64,000 nt of DNA from CADEDH01 sp039029735 (lineage in GTDB: Bacteria; Actinomycetota; Acidimicrobiia; Acidimicrobiales; SZUA-35): the NCBI GenBank assembly GCA_039029735.1, contig JBCCFL010000014.1, positions 44,656 to 108,655 on the forward strand, read 5' to 3'. Position 1 is the stretch's first letter; the number at the start of each line of letters is the position of its first letter. The position numbers and the translations under genes are program-made. The notes beneath the pieces are model-generated. The model saw only the letters and a list, made by a program, of their open reading frames with translations, searched no databases and was not told the origin of the DNA. Shown piece by piece: positions 7,696-16,229 of the stretch.

Positions 7696-8762
7696 TCCGA
7701 CTACTCATCGCTGGCATGATCGCCTTCGCCGTCTCAGCGGTCCTCACGAAGGTCCTGATCGACGTCTTGACCAGGAGCCGGCTGGGTCAGCCGATCCGTG
7801 AAGACGGGCCCCAGGGCCACCAGATCAAGGCCGGCACCCCGACCATGGGCGGCCTGGCCATCGTGGCGGGTGCCCTCGGCGGCTACGGCATCAGCGAGAT
7901 CATCGCCAACTTCACACCCGGCGTCACCTCGACGGTCACCCGTAGCGGCCTGTTGGTGATGGCCGCGATCGGGGCGGCGGGCCTCGTCGGGTTCCTCGAC
8001 GACTGGATCAAGGTGCGCAGCGAGCGCAACCTGGGGCTCAACGCTCGGATGAAGACGGCTGGTCTTCTCGTGGTCGCCGTGATGTTCGCACTGCTGACGC
8101 TGTGGCTCACGCCCGTTCGCACGGAGCTGTCGTTCGCCCGCTTCGCCGCGCCAGGGTGGGATCTCGGCCCGTATCTGTGGGTGCTGTGGGCGGTGCTGCT
8201 CGTCTACGCCACGTCCAACGCGGTCAACCTCACTGATGGTCTCGATGGGCTGGCGGCCGGGTCGGGCGCGTTTTCGTTCGCCGCCTACACACTGATCGGG
8301 TTCTGGATCTTCCGGCAGTCCACTGATCCGGTGGACATCTACGAGGTTCCGCACGCCCTGGACATCGCCGTCGTCTCGGTGGCGATGCTCGCCGCGTGCG
8401 CCGGCTTCTTGTGGTTCAACGCCGCGCCGGCCGAGATCTTCATGGGCGACACTGGGTCACTGGCGATCGGCACCGGGCTCGCCGCCCTGGCGCTCGTGAC
8501 CAACACCCATTTCCTGCTGCCGATCATCGGTGGGGTGTACGTGCTCGAGACCACCTCGGTGATGCTCCAGGTGGCCTTCTTCAAGGCCAGCCGAGGCAAG
8601 CGCCTGTTCCGTATGGCCCCCATCCACCATCACTTCGAGTTGAGCGGGTGGCAGGAGACGAAGGTGATCATCCGCTTCTGGATGATCTCGGCCGGGCTGA
8701 CCGCCGTGGGTCTCGGGCTGTTCTACGCCGACTGGCTCGCGGCATCGGGGGCCAATCGGTGA
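7692..8762 (+). CDS. mraY: Phospho-N-acetylmuramoyl-pentapeptide transferase
   Basis: Polytopic membrane enzyme that transfers phospho-MurNAc-pentapeptide from UDP to undecaprenyl phosphate, giving lipid I. 356 residues with about ten hydrophobic segments. Family motifs: GTPTMGGLAI near residue 50, GFLDDWIKV near residue 100 (the DD pair), NAVNLTDGLDGLAAG near 175-190, FMGDTGSLAIG, and MAPIHHHFELSGW near 308-320 with the HHH cluster. It starts directly within the murE stop codon (ATGA). Confidence 0.97.
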   Translation: MIRLLIAGMIAFAVSAVLTKVLIDVLTRSRLGQPIREDGPQGHQIKAGTPTMGGLAIVAGALGGYGISEIIANFTPGVTSTVTRSGLLVMAAIGAAGLVGFLDDWIKVRSERNLGLNARMKTAGLLVVAVMFALLTLWLTPVRTELSFARFAAPGWDLGPYLWVLWAVLLVYATSNAVNLTDGLDGLAAGSGAFSFAAYTLIGFWIFRQSTDPVDIYEVPHALDIAVVSVAMLAACAGFLWFNAAPAEIFMGDTGSLAIGTGLAALALVTNTHFLLPIIGGVYVLETTSVMLQVAFFKASRGKRLFRMAPIHHHFELSGWQETKVIIRFWMISAGLTAVGLGLFYADWLAASGANR

Positions 8763-10129
8763 CCGACCGTCCCGCCACCGGCGATGACGTCGACCTCAGC
8801 GCTCCGCTGGTGGTCGGCTTCGGTGTGGTGGGACGCGCGCTCACGGCTGCACTCACCGCCAGGGGGATCCAGCCCGTCGTGATCGAGGATCGCCCCAGTG
8901 ACGCCAGCCGGGAGGCGGCGGCCGCATCCGGCATCGACATGGTCGAGGCGCCCGAGTCAGCCGATCTCGACGCCCGTATTGGCCAGGCGTCGGTACTGCT
9001 GCCGAGCCCGGGCGTTCCCGATCACCACCCTGCCTTCGCCAGTGCGGCCACGTTCGGGTTGCCGGTCAGGAGCGAATTCGATCTGGCCCGAATGTGGGAT
9101 GACCGACCGCTGGTCGCCATCACGGGAACCAACGGCAAGACCACCGTGACAACCATGGTGACCGACGCGCTCGATCGGTCGGGCATTGCGGCCGTGGCGG
9201 TTGGCAACACCGAGGTTCCACTTGTGACGGCCATCGACGACGCCTCCATCGAGGTGTTCGTGGTGGAGGCCTCGTCGTTCCGGCTCGGGCACTCGGCCTG
9301 CTTCAGCCCGAAGGTGGCCACCTGGCTGAACCTCGCCCCCGACCACCTCGATGCCCACGCGTCCTACGAGGCCTACGTCGAGGCCAAGGCGGCGATCTGG
9401 GCGAACCTTCCGCCTGATGGCCTTGCTGTTGCCAACGCCGCCGATCCCGTGGTGATGGCCCACCTGCCATCCGATCGGAGGGTGGAGCGCTTCGCACTCG
9501 ACCCTTCGCTGCGGGCCGAATGGACCTGCCGCAATGGCACCGTGGTTGGCCCCGACGGACCGGTGGTGACCGTGGACGAACTCGTTCGGTCCCAGCCCCA
9601 CGACATCGAGAACGCCCTCGCCGTCGCGGCCACCGCCAGCGCCGCGGGCGCAACGGGGGAGGGCATCGCCAGGGCGCTGGCCGCCTTCAGCGGGCTGCCC
9701 CACCGGGTGGAGCTGGTCGGGGAGTGGGGCGGGATCCGCTGGTTCAACGACTCCAAGGCCACGGTGCCCCAGGCCACGGAAGCGGCGATCGGCGGGTTCG
9801 AGTCGGTGGTGCTGTTGGCCGGCGGGCGCAACAAGGGCCTGGCGCTGGATGGCCTGCGCAACACGGTGCCGCCCGTGCGTCACGTGGTGGCAATGGGCGA
9901 CGCCAGCGCGGAGGTCGCAGAGGTGTTCGAGGGGCTCGTCCCCGTCACCGCAGCCTCCTCGATGGAGGACGCAATCGCCATGGCCGACCATGCCGCTCAG
10001 ACGGGCGATGTCGTACTACTGTCCCCGGGCTGCACCTCGTTTGACTGGTATCCGAACTACGTCGAACGAGGGCTCGACTTCACACGGCTCGTGCGACGGC
10101 TCGCACAGGACAAAGTAGGGCGACCATGA
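8759..10129 (+). CDS. murD: UDP-N-acetylmuramoyl-L-alanine--D-glutamate ligase
   Basis: Adds D-glutamate to UDP-MurNAc-L-alanine in the cytoplasm. 456 residues. Rossmann-like N-terminal domain with VVGFGVVGRAL, ATP loop ITGTNGKTTVTTM (about 120-132), LNLAPDHLDAH in the central domain, and NDSKATVPQATEAAI plus LLAGGRNKGLAL in the C-terminal domain. The frame is open far upstream (8396) inside mraY; I chose the GTG at 8759 because it overlaps the mraY stop by 4 nt (GTGA), the rule in this cluster, and places the N-terminal domain at normal length. Confidence 0.96.
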   Translation: MTDRPATGDDVDLSAPLVVGFGVVGRALTAALTARGIQPVVIEDRPSDASREAAAASGIDMVEAPESADLDARIGQASVLLPSPGVPDHHPAFASAATFGLPVRSEFDLARMWDDRPLVAITGTNGKTTVTTMVTDALDRSGIAAVAVGNTEVPLVTAIDDASIEVFVVEASSFRLGHSACFSPKVATWLNLAPDHLDAHASYEAYVEAKAAIWANLPPDGLAVANAADPVVMAHLPSDRRVERFALDPSLRAEWTCRNGTVVGPDGPVVTVDELVRSQPHDIENALAVAATASAAGATGEGIARALAAFSGLPHRVELVGEWGGIRWFNDSKATVPQATEAAIGGFESVVLLAGGRNKGLALDGLRNTVPPVRHVVAMGDASAEVAEVFEGLVPVTAASSMEDAIAMADHAAQTGDVVLLSPGCTSFDWYPNYVERGLDFTRLVRRLAQDKVGRP

Positions 10130-11874
10130 CTTCGACGATCGCGCGCCGCGGTTCCCGGCGGCCGTCTTCGGGCTCGACCACGCGTGGATCCTCCACCCGT
10201 GGTGGCACCGGTGCGAGATCGACACGCACCACGACGAACAAGACCAGGGCTCGCAAGGCCACGGTCAAGGCCTCGACCGCCCGCTCGGCGGCCGCCCGGT
10301 CGGCGCGCACCGGAGCCGCACCCAAGAAGGCGACGAAGAAGAAAACCACGAAGAAGAAGGCCACCACCAAACGGGCCACGGCGAAGAAGGCCACCCGGGC
10401 GTCGACCAAGAGCACCGCGTCCCGCAAGAGCACCGCGACGAAGACCACCCGCAAGAGCACCGCGTCCCGCAAGAGCACCGCGACGAAGACGACGAGGAAG
10501 AGCACCGCCAGGAAGGCGACGGCGCGCACGGGCACCACCCGGAAGAACACGGCCAAGAAGGCGACAGCGCGCAGGTCGTCCCCACCGAAGACCAGCACCA
10601 CGACCCGCCGCCGACGCGACGACGAGGTGTCCGTCTCTGGCTTCAGCCGCACGCCGTCGCGCAAGACCGCCACCACCCGCACCCGTACGAGTTCGCGGAC
10701 CAGGGCCGCCACCCGCGGACGCTGGTTCGGGCTGGGGCGCACCGCTCGGGCCCGACGCCGGCCAACGCCGGTGACCGACGCCGGCGAGCGCAACGCAGCG
10801 TTCCTCGCCGCCACCGTGCTCGGCCTCACCCTGTTCGGCCTCGTGATGGTGCTCTCGGCGTCGTCGGTGTCGAGTCTGCACGTGCTCGAGGAGTCTGCGT
10901 TCTTCCAGTTCAAGCGCCAGCTCATGTGGGTGGGCCTCGGCCTCGTGGCGTTCATCGTGGCGAGTCGGATCGACTACCGGCTCCTGCAGCGCTTCGCCGG
11001 GCCGCTGCTCTTGATCTCCATTGCGCTGCTCTTCGCCCTCTTCATCCCGGGGCTCGGTCACAACGTGAATGGCTCCACCCGATGGATCGTGATCGGCCCG
11101 GCCGTGGTGCAGCCAGCCGAGCTGGCGAAGTTCGTCTTCATCGTGTTCGTGGCCGATCTCCTCGCGCGGCGCGAGCGCCGGATGGATCACCCCGAACTCA
11201 CGGTTCGACCGGTGATGCTGGTGCTTGCCCTGCTGTCGGGTCTGATGATCCTCCAGCCGAAGCTGGGCACCCCGATCATTCTCGGCGGCGTGGCCCTGCT
11301 GATGCTCTTCGTCGCTGGCGCTCGGCTCAACAGCCTGCTCGCCTGGTGCGCCACCGCCGTCGTCGCCGCCAGCCTGGCTGCCTACGCGGCGCCGTACCGG
11401 CGTGACCGGATCCTTGCCTTCATCAATCCGTGGGACGACCCGCAGGGCATCGGGCTGCAGTCGATCCAGAGCCAGCTCGGGATTGCGTCGGGTGGGTTGT
11501 TCGGCGTCGGCCTCGGTGCCGGCCGGGCAAAGTGGGGCTTCCTGCCCTTCGCCGACACCGACTTCATCTTCGCGATCGTGGCCGAGGAAGTCGGCCTCAT
11601 CGGGGCGAGCGCCCTCATCAGCGGCTTCCTCCTGATCGCCTGGTTCGGTTTCCGCGCCGCCCTGTCCGCCCCCGATCGCTTCGGCATGCTGTTGGCCACC
11701 GGAATCACCTCGTGGCTCCTCGTCCAGGCCTTCATGAACATCGGCATGGTGCTTGGGGTCATGCCGATCACGGGTGAGCCACTTCCCTTCGTGTCCGCCG
11801 GGGGGTCGAGCCTCGTCACGACCCTTGCCGCCGCCGGTTTCCTGACGAATGTGGCCCGGAGAGCCCGCGCATGA
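10126..11874 (+). CDS. ftsW: FtsW glycosyltransferase with a histone-H1-like N-terminal tail
   Basis: SEDS-family septal peptidoglycan glycosyltransferase working with FtsI. 582 residues, against about 370-530 in most relatives. Residues from about 220 onward are a normal FtsW: roughly ten membrane segments, NGSTRWIVIGP, the conserved DTDFIFAIVAEEVG with the essential Asp region, and PFVSAGGSSLVTTL near the end. The first 215 or so residues are cytoplasmic by prediction and almost only Lys, Arg, Ala, Thr and Ser, with KKATKKKTTKKK-type runs like histone H1 C-terminal domains. The ATG at 10126 overlaps the murD stop (ATGA) and codon usage continues smoothly, so the tail looks translated. An internal GTG at 10771 (VTDAGERNAAF) would give a tail-less protein. 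Confidence 0.93.
   Translation: MTSTIARRGSRRPSSGSTTRGSSTRGGTGARSTRTTTNKTRARKATVKASTARSAAARSARTGAAPKKATKKKTTKKKATTKRATAKKATRASTKSTASRKSTATKTTRKSTASRKSTATKTTRKSTARKATARTGTTRKNTAKKATARRSSPPKTSTTTRRRRDDEVSVSGFSRTPSRKTATTRTRTSSRTRAATRGRWFGLGRTARARRRPTPVTDAGERNAAFLAATVLGLTLFGLVMVLSASSVSSLHVLEESAFFQFKRQLMWVGLGLVAFIVASRIDYRLLQRFAGPLLLISIALLFALFIPGLGHNVNGSTRWIVIGPAVVQPAELAKFVFIVFVADLLARRERRMDHPELTVRPVMLVLALLSGLMILQPKLGTPIILGGVALLMLFVAGARLNSLLAWCATAVVAASLAAYAAPYRRDRILAFINPWDDPQGIGLQSIQSQLGIASGGLFGVGLGAGRAKWGFLPFADTDFIFAIVAEEVGLIGASALISGFLLIAWFGFRAALSAPDRFGMLLATGITSWLLVQAFMNIGMVLGVMPITGEPLPFVSAGGSSLVTTLAAAGFLTNVARRARA
10408..10497 (+). repeat. Two tandem 45-bp units in the ftsW tail
   Basis: Unit 1 is 10408-10452 and unit 2 is 10453-10497, nearly identical and in frame, each coding for a 15-residue K-S-T-A-S-R-K-type block. 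A third partial copy starts at 10498. The repeat shows that the basic tail grows by in-frame duplication. Confidence 0.85.
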
Positions 11875-13013
11875 GCAGCCGCAAGATCGTCATCACCGGA
11901 GGTGGCACTGCAGGCCACACCAACCCGGGTATCGCCGTGGCCGAGGCACTCGTGGCCCGCGGCTGGCCTCGCGAGGCCGTGCACTTCGTCGGCGGCAAAC
12001 GCGGGAACGAGTCGACGCTCGTCCCAGCAGCCGGGTTCTCGATCGACCTGTTGTCGGGGCGGGGGATCGAACGCAAGATCTCAGCCCGAAGCGTCACCGC
12101 AGTGCTCGGCCTCGTCGCTGGCCTGGGCCAGGGCTTCTGGTACGTGCTCACCAAGCGGCCTGCCGCCGTGCTTTGCCTGGGTGGGTACGCAGCGTTCGCC
12201 GTGTCGATGGCGGCAGTCCTGCTGCGGGTGCCGGTCGTCGTCACCGAACAGAATGCTCGGGCCAGTGCGGTCAATCGTCTGATCGGCCGGTGGACCCGGG
12301 TGAATGCCCTTCCGTTCCCCGACACCGATCTGCCCAATGGCGAGCTCACCGGCAACCCGACGCTGGCCGCAGTGGTCGACGCCGTACGAGCCGCCGAGCG
12401 CGACGAGGCTCGCCGCCAGCTCGACCTCCCGCTCGATCGGGTGGTGGTGGCGGTCTGGTCGGGTTCGCTCGGCGCCGCCAGCGTGAATCGGGCCACCAGG
12501 GCGCTCGCCGCCCGCTGGGCGGATCGGGGCGATGTGTCGATCCGTCATGTCGTTGGGCGACGGGACTGGCCCGACTACCAGAACCCGCCCGAGTCAGTCG
12601 CCACCGCAGCCGACGGCCTGCACTACCAGTTGATCGAGTACGAGAACCAGATGCCGCTCCTGCTCACGGCCGCCGATCTCGCCATCTGCCGTTCCGGGGC
12701 ATCCACCGTGGCCGAGCTCGCCATCGCGGGCCTCCCGACTGTGCTGGTGCCCCTGCCCGGGGCTCCCCGGGATCATCAGACCGCCAACTCGGCCGAACTG
12801 GTCGAGGCTGGTGGTGCCGTGCTCGTGCCCGACGGCGAGTTGTCACCCGAGCGGCTGGCGAGCGAACTGGAGCCGCTCCTCGTCGACGCCGATCGCCGCG
12901 CGGTGATGCGAGCTGCAGCAGCCAGTGTGGCCCGGCCCGACGCTGCCCTGGCCGTGGCCGACCTTCTGCTCGATGCCGCCGGAGCGGCCCCGGCGGTGGA
13001 GGCGGCATCGTGA
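11871..13013 (+). CDS. murG: Lipid II synthase (GlcNAc transferase MurG)
   Basis: Membrane-associated GT28-type transferase that adds GlcNAc from UDP-GlcNAc to lipid I, forming lipid II. 380 residues. Seen: GGGTAGHTNPGIAVAEAL (residues 10-27, the lipid I-binding loop), CLGGYAAFAVSMAA, TEQNARASAVNRL, and the UDP-GlcNAc pocket with ICRSGASTVAELAIAGLPTVLVPLPGAPRDHQTANS. The usual GGSxG loop after the hinge reads WSGSLGA here, a mild divergence. ATG overlaps the ftsW stop by 4 nt. Confidence 0.95.
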   Translation: MSSRKIVITGGGTAGHTNPGIAVAEALVARGWPREAVHFVGGKRGNESTLVPAAGFSIDLLSGRGIERKISARSVTAVLGLVAGLGQGFWYVLTKRPAAVLCLGGYAAFAVSMAAVLLRVPVVVTEQNARASAVNRLIGRWTRVNALPFPDTDLPNGELTGNPTLAAVVDAVRAAERDEARRQLDLPLDRVVVAVWSGSLGAASVNRATRALAARWADRGDVSIRHVVGRRDWPDYQNPPESVATAADGLHYQLIEYENQMPLLLTAADLAICRSGASTVAELAIAGLPTVLVPLPGAPRDHQTANSAELVEAGGAVLVPDGELSPERLASELEPLLVDADRRAVMRAAAASVARPDAALAVADLLLDAAGAAPAVEAAS

Positions 13014-14389
13014 CCGAGGCGCTCGATCTGAACTCGTCGCGGGCGATCCACATCATCGGAATCGGCGGCTCTGGCATGAGTGCGATCGCCGAGATTCTGC
13101 ACGGCACTGGTCACCGGGTGACCGGCTCGGACCTCAACGGCTCGGTGGTGGTCGATCGCCTGATCGCCGCCGGCGTGCCCGTCACTGTCGGTCACGCCGC
13201 CGAGAACGTGGGCGATGCCGATCTCGTCACGCACTCCACGGCCATCCCGGCCCACAACCCCGAGATGGTGGCGGCCAACGAGCGCGGTTTGCCCGTGCTG
13301 CGTCGAGCCGAGGTGCTCGCCGCCATCACCCGAGCCTGGCGCACCGTGTCGGTCGCCGGCACACACGGCAAGACCACCACGTCGGCCATGCTCACGGCCG
13401 CCCTGCAGGGCAGCGGTCTCGACCCTGCATTCATCGTTGGCGGCGATCTGAAGGATCTCGATCGTGGAGCTGCGGTCGGTGCCGACCCGATCCTCGTGGT
13501 CGAGGCCGACGAGAGCGACGGCACCTTCATCGAACTCGACTCCCACGGCGTGATCGTCACCAACGTGGAGCCCGATCATCTCGAGCACTACGGCGGATTC
13601 GACGCGCTGCGTGATGCGTTCCGGCAGTTCGTCACCGAGGCCGACGGGCCACGGGTGGTCTGCCTCGACGATCCTGGCGCGGCCGAGTTGGCGGCCATGG
13701 TGGAGTGCGAGACCTACGGCACCACCGAGGGCGCCACCTGGCGCATTGTCGACCCGGCGCCCACACCCGACGGGATCGGCATCACCGTCGAGGGGCCAGC
13801 GGGCGTCGTACGCCTCGCCCTGCGCCAGCCCGGGATGCACAACGCCCGCAACGCCACAGCCGCGCTGGCCATGGCCGTTGCCGTCGGTGCCGAGGTGAAT
13901 GCCGCCGCCGACGCTCTCAGCAGTTTCGGCGGTGTCGGCCGGCGCTTCGAACGGCGGGGGAGCGCGGCCGGCGTCGACCTCGTCGACGACTACGCCCACC
14001 TTCCCACCGAGGTCGAGGCCGCCATCGCCGCCGCCCGCAGCCTCGATCCGGGGCGACTCGTTGCGGTGTTCCAGCCGCATCGCTACAGCCGCACCGAGCA
14101 GTTGTGGTCCACCTTCGGCGACGCCTTCGTCGATGCTGACGTGCTCATCGTCACCGGCATCTACTCCTCGGGCGAGGCGCCGCGGCCTGGTATCACCGGT
14201 GATCTCGTGGCCGACGTGGTGCGCGCTGGCCACCCCGACGCCGACGTGCGATACGTGGCAACCCTCGATGGCGTTGTCGACGAGCTCGCGACCGAGTTGC
14301 GGGCCGGCGACCTGTGCATCACCCTCGGCGCCGGCGACCTCACCACCATTCCCGATCGCGTGCTCGCAGCACTGGAGGCTCGCGGGTGA
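13010..14389 (+). CDS. murC: UDP-N-acetylmuramate--L-alanine ligase
   Basis: First Mur ligase, adds L-alanine to UDP-MurNAc. 459 residues. IHIIGIGGSGMSAIAEIL at residues 12-29, SVAGTHGKTTTSAM near 114-127 (ATP loop), EADESDGTF, TNVEPDHLEHYGG and VDDYAHLPTEVEAAI followed by FQPHRYSRTEQL in the C-terminal domain, all typical of MurC. The frame reads open through murG from 11849; I chose GTG 13010, which overlaps the murG stop by 4 nt and starts the Rossmann domain properly. Confidence 0.97.
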   Translation: MTEALDLNSSRAIHIIGIGGSGMSAIAEILHGTGHRVTGSDLNGSVVVDRLIAAGVPVTVGHAAENVGDADLVTHSTAIPAHNPEMVAANERGLPVLRRAEVLAAITRAWRTVSVAGTHGKTTTSAMLTAALQGSGLDPAFIVGGDLKDLDRGAAVGADPILVVEADESDGTFIELDSHGVIVTNVEPDHLEHYGGFDALRDAFRQFVTEADGPRVVCLDDPGAAELAAMVECETYGTTEGATWRIVDPAPTPDGIGITVEGPAGVVRLALRQPGMHNARNATAALAMAVAVGAEVNAAADALSSFGGVGRRFERRGSAAGVDLVDDYAHLPTEVEAAIAAARSLDPGRLVAVFQPHRYSRTEQLWSTFGDAFVDADVLIVTGIYSSGEAPRPGITGDLVADVVRAGHPDADVRYVATLDGVVDELATELRAGDLCITLGAGDLTTIPDRVLAALEARG

Positions 14390-15333
14390 TCGAGCCGGGG
14401 TCCGCCTCGATCGAGCGGCTCGTTGCCGAGGCCGAGCGGCTGCTCGGCCCTCGCGTTGGCCGTGACGTGCCGCTCGGGCCGATGTGCACCTATCGGGTGG
14501 GTGGAGATGCAGCGGTGGCGTTGATCGTCGAGAGCGACCACGACCTCGATCTGGCGGCGGATCTGCTGGCCGACAACCCCGTGCCTGTGCTCGTCATCGG
14601 CCGGGGGTCGAACCTGCTCGTGTCCGATCGGGGCTTTCCCGGCCTCGTGATCGTGCTCGGCGAGCCCTTCGCCGAGATCGAGGTCGACCCGGATGGGGCC
14701 ACCATTACCGCCGGCGGGGCGGCACTGCTGCCCGTCGTGGCCCGCCGAACCGCTGCTGCGGGCCTCACCGGCTTCGAGTGGGCGGTCGGCGTGCCGGGCT
14801 CGATCGGTGGTGCCGTGCGCATGAACGCCGGAGGCCACGGATCCGACGTGGCGGCCAACCTCGATCACGTCGAGATCTACGATCTGCGTGCTCGCCAGAG
14901 GATCATCCGGCCCGCCGACTCGTTGGCCCTGGCCTACCGGCAGTCGGCGGTGGCCGCCCACGAGGTGGTGCTGTCGGCGACGTTCGCCCTCGAATCGGGT
15001 GACGCCGAGCGCTCGCAGGCCGAGATCTCCGAGATCGTGCGGTGGCGTAGAGCAAACCAGCCCGGCGGTCAGAACGCCGGCAGCGTGTTCACCAACCCGC
15101 CGGGCGATTCTGCCGGGCGCATGATCGACGCCGCAGGGCTGAAGGGATTCCGCATCGGCACTGCGGAGGTGTCGCCCAAGCACGCCAACTTCATCCAGGC
15201 CGATCCCGGTGGTTCGGCCGACGACGTCCACGCCGTCATCACGGAGATCATCCGCCAGATCGAGGCGTTGCACGGCATCGAGTTGCATCCCGAGAATCTC
15301 CTCATCGGGTTCGACGCCGAGGGGGCGCCATGA
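14386..15333 (+). CDS. murB: UDP-N-acetylenolpyruvoylglucosamine reductase
   Basis: FAD enzyme that reduces UDP-GlcNAc-enolpyruvate to UDP-MurNAc with NADPH. 315 residues, type II-like length. Motifs in order: PLGPMCTYRVGGDA, VLVIGRGSNLLVSDRGF (FAD site, about 70-85), GSIGGAVRMNAGGHG, QPGGQNAGSVFTNP near 224-240 with the proton-donor serine, GFRIGTAEVSPKHANF, and HPENLLIGF at the end. GTG 14386 overlaps the murC stop (GTGA), so I preferred it to the in-frame upstream start at 14314. Confidence 0.96.
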   Translation: MIEPGSASIERLVAEAERLLGPRVGRDVPLGPMCTYRVGGDAAVALIVESDHDLDLAADLLADNPVPVLVIGRGSNLLVSDRGFPGLVIVLGEPFAEIEVDPDGATITAGGAALLPVVARRTAAAGLTGFEWAVGVPGSIGGAVRMNAGGHGSDVAANLDHVEIYDLRARQRIIRPADSLALAYRQSAVAAHEVVLSATFALESGDAERSQAEISEIVRWRRANQPGGQNAGSVFTNPPGDSAGRMIDAAGLKGFRIGTAEVSPKHANFIQADPGGSADDVHAVITEIIRQIEALHGIELHPENLLIGFDAEGAP

Positions 15334-16163
15334 CCGCCACCCGTTCCCGCCCTCGATCGCGGAACCGCCCCGTCGAGCCGAAGTTCGCGGCCCGCCGCCG
15401 CCAGGTGGCCCGCAGCCGGCGCTACCGGCGCCTGTGGGCGGTTGGTGCGCTCACCATGCTCGCCTCGCTCGGGCTCGGTGCGATCGCCGCTGCGAACTCC
15501 CCGTGGTTCGACGTCGAAGCAGTGGAGGTGGTGGGCGTGACGCGGGCCAATCCCCAGCACATCGTCACCGCGTCGGGAATCGAACGGGGCCAGCCGCTGG
15601 TCGACATCGATCCCGAGCGTGTGGTCGCCGACGTATCCCTGGTGCCCTACATCGGCACGGTGGACGTGGCTCGTCAGTGGCAGGGCACGGTTCGCATCAC
15701 CGTCACCGAGCGCATCGGGGTCGCGATGCTTCAGGCCGGATCGAAGTGGGTGCTGGTCGACGTCACCGGACGGCAGCTCGAGTTGCTCGACGTCGCCCCC
15801 GAGGTGTCGGTACCGATCGAAGGCGTCGAGGCCTCCGGCGTTCCCGGCCAGCAGGTATCGGTCGAGGCGCAGGGCGCGGTCGACGTGTTGATGGCAATGG
15901 GCCCCGACCTCGCTGCGGCCAGCCGTGCGATCGTGCACGACGACGCCGAGGGGCTCACCGTCGAGCTCGCAGCCGGGGGTCGGGTGGTGATGGGCGACGC
16001 CGCCGATCTGGACGCCAAGCTGGTCGCCACGCAGACCATGTTGACCCAGGTCGATCTGACCTGTCTCGACCGCATCGACGTACGGGTACCGTCGGCTCCC
16101 ACGCTGCGTCGCCTCGCCGCCACCGACGGGGAAGAACCCGGAGGAGAAGCGGGTGGCTGCTAA
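15330..16163 (+). CDS. ftsQ: Cell division protein FtsQ/DivIB
   Basis: Bitopic divisome protein that binds FtsL/FtsB and helps control FtsWI. 277 residues: Arg-rich cytoplasmic N-terminus (1-33), one membrane helix (about 35-54, LWAVGALTMLASLGLGAIAA), then a POTRA domain starting NSPWFDVEAVEVVGVTRANPQHIV, and the FtsQ/DivIB beta domain with VTERIGVAMLQAGSKWVLVDVTGRQLEL. The C-terminal 60 residues are poorly conserved in the family. The ATG overlaps the murB stop by 4 nt. A -10-like TAATGT for ftsZ overlaps its last codon. Confidence 0.93.
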   Translation: MTATRSRPRSRNRPVEPKFAARRRQVARSRRYRRLWAVGALTMLASLGLGAIAAANSPWFDVEAVEVVGVTRANPQHIVTASGIERGQPLVDIDPERVVADVSLVPYIGTVDVARQWQGTVRITVTERIGVAMLQAGSKWVLVDVTGRQLELLDVAPEVSVPIEGVEASGVPGQQVSVEAQGAVDVLMAMGPDLAAASRAIVHDDAEGLTVELAAGGRVVMGDAADLDAKLVATQTMLTQVDLTCLDRIDVRVPSAPTLRRLAATDGEEPGGEAGGC

Positions 16164-16172
16164 TGTGATTCG
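16161..16172 (+). promoter_or_regulatory. Candidate leaderless ftsZ promoter (TAATGT-N6-ATG)
   Basis: TAATGT (16161-16166) followed by GATTCG and an ATG at 16173 that is in frame with ftsZ. This is the leaderless spacing seen at several other starts in the window. If used, FtsZ would gain 19 residues (MLRARLARRSHGRQRTPDP). No good -35 hexamer was found. Confidence 0.4.
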
Positions 16173-16229
16173 ATGCTTCGGGCCCGCCTGGCCCGTCGCA
16201 GCCACGGACGGCAGAGGACGCCAGATCCC

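Noticed and set aside
10057..11190. 377-codon minus-strand ORF opposite the ftsW tail
   Set aside because: Arises from the low-complexity repeat of the tail; composition is nonsense-like and overlaps essential coding sequence.
10771..11874. Tail-less ftsW starting at GTG 10771 as the only start
   Set aside because: It would leave a 640-bp gap after murD in a cluster where genes overlap by 4 nt, and the tail frame has an ATGA overlap and uninterrupted coding structure. Kept only as an alternative form.
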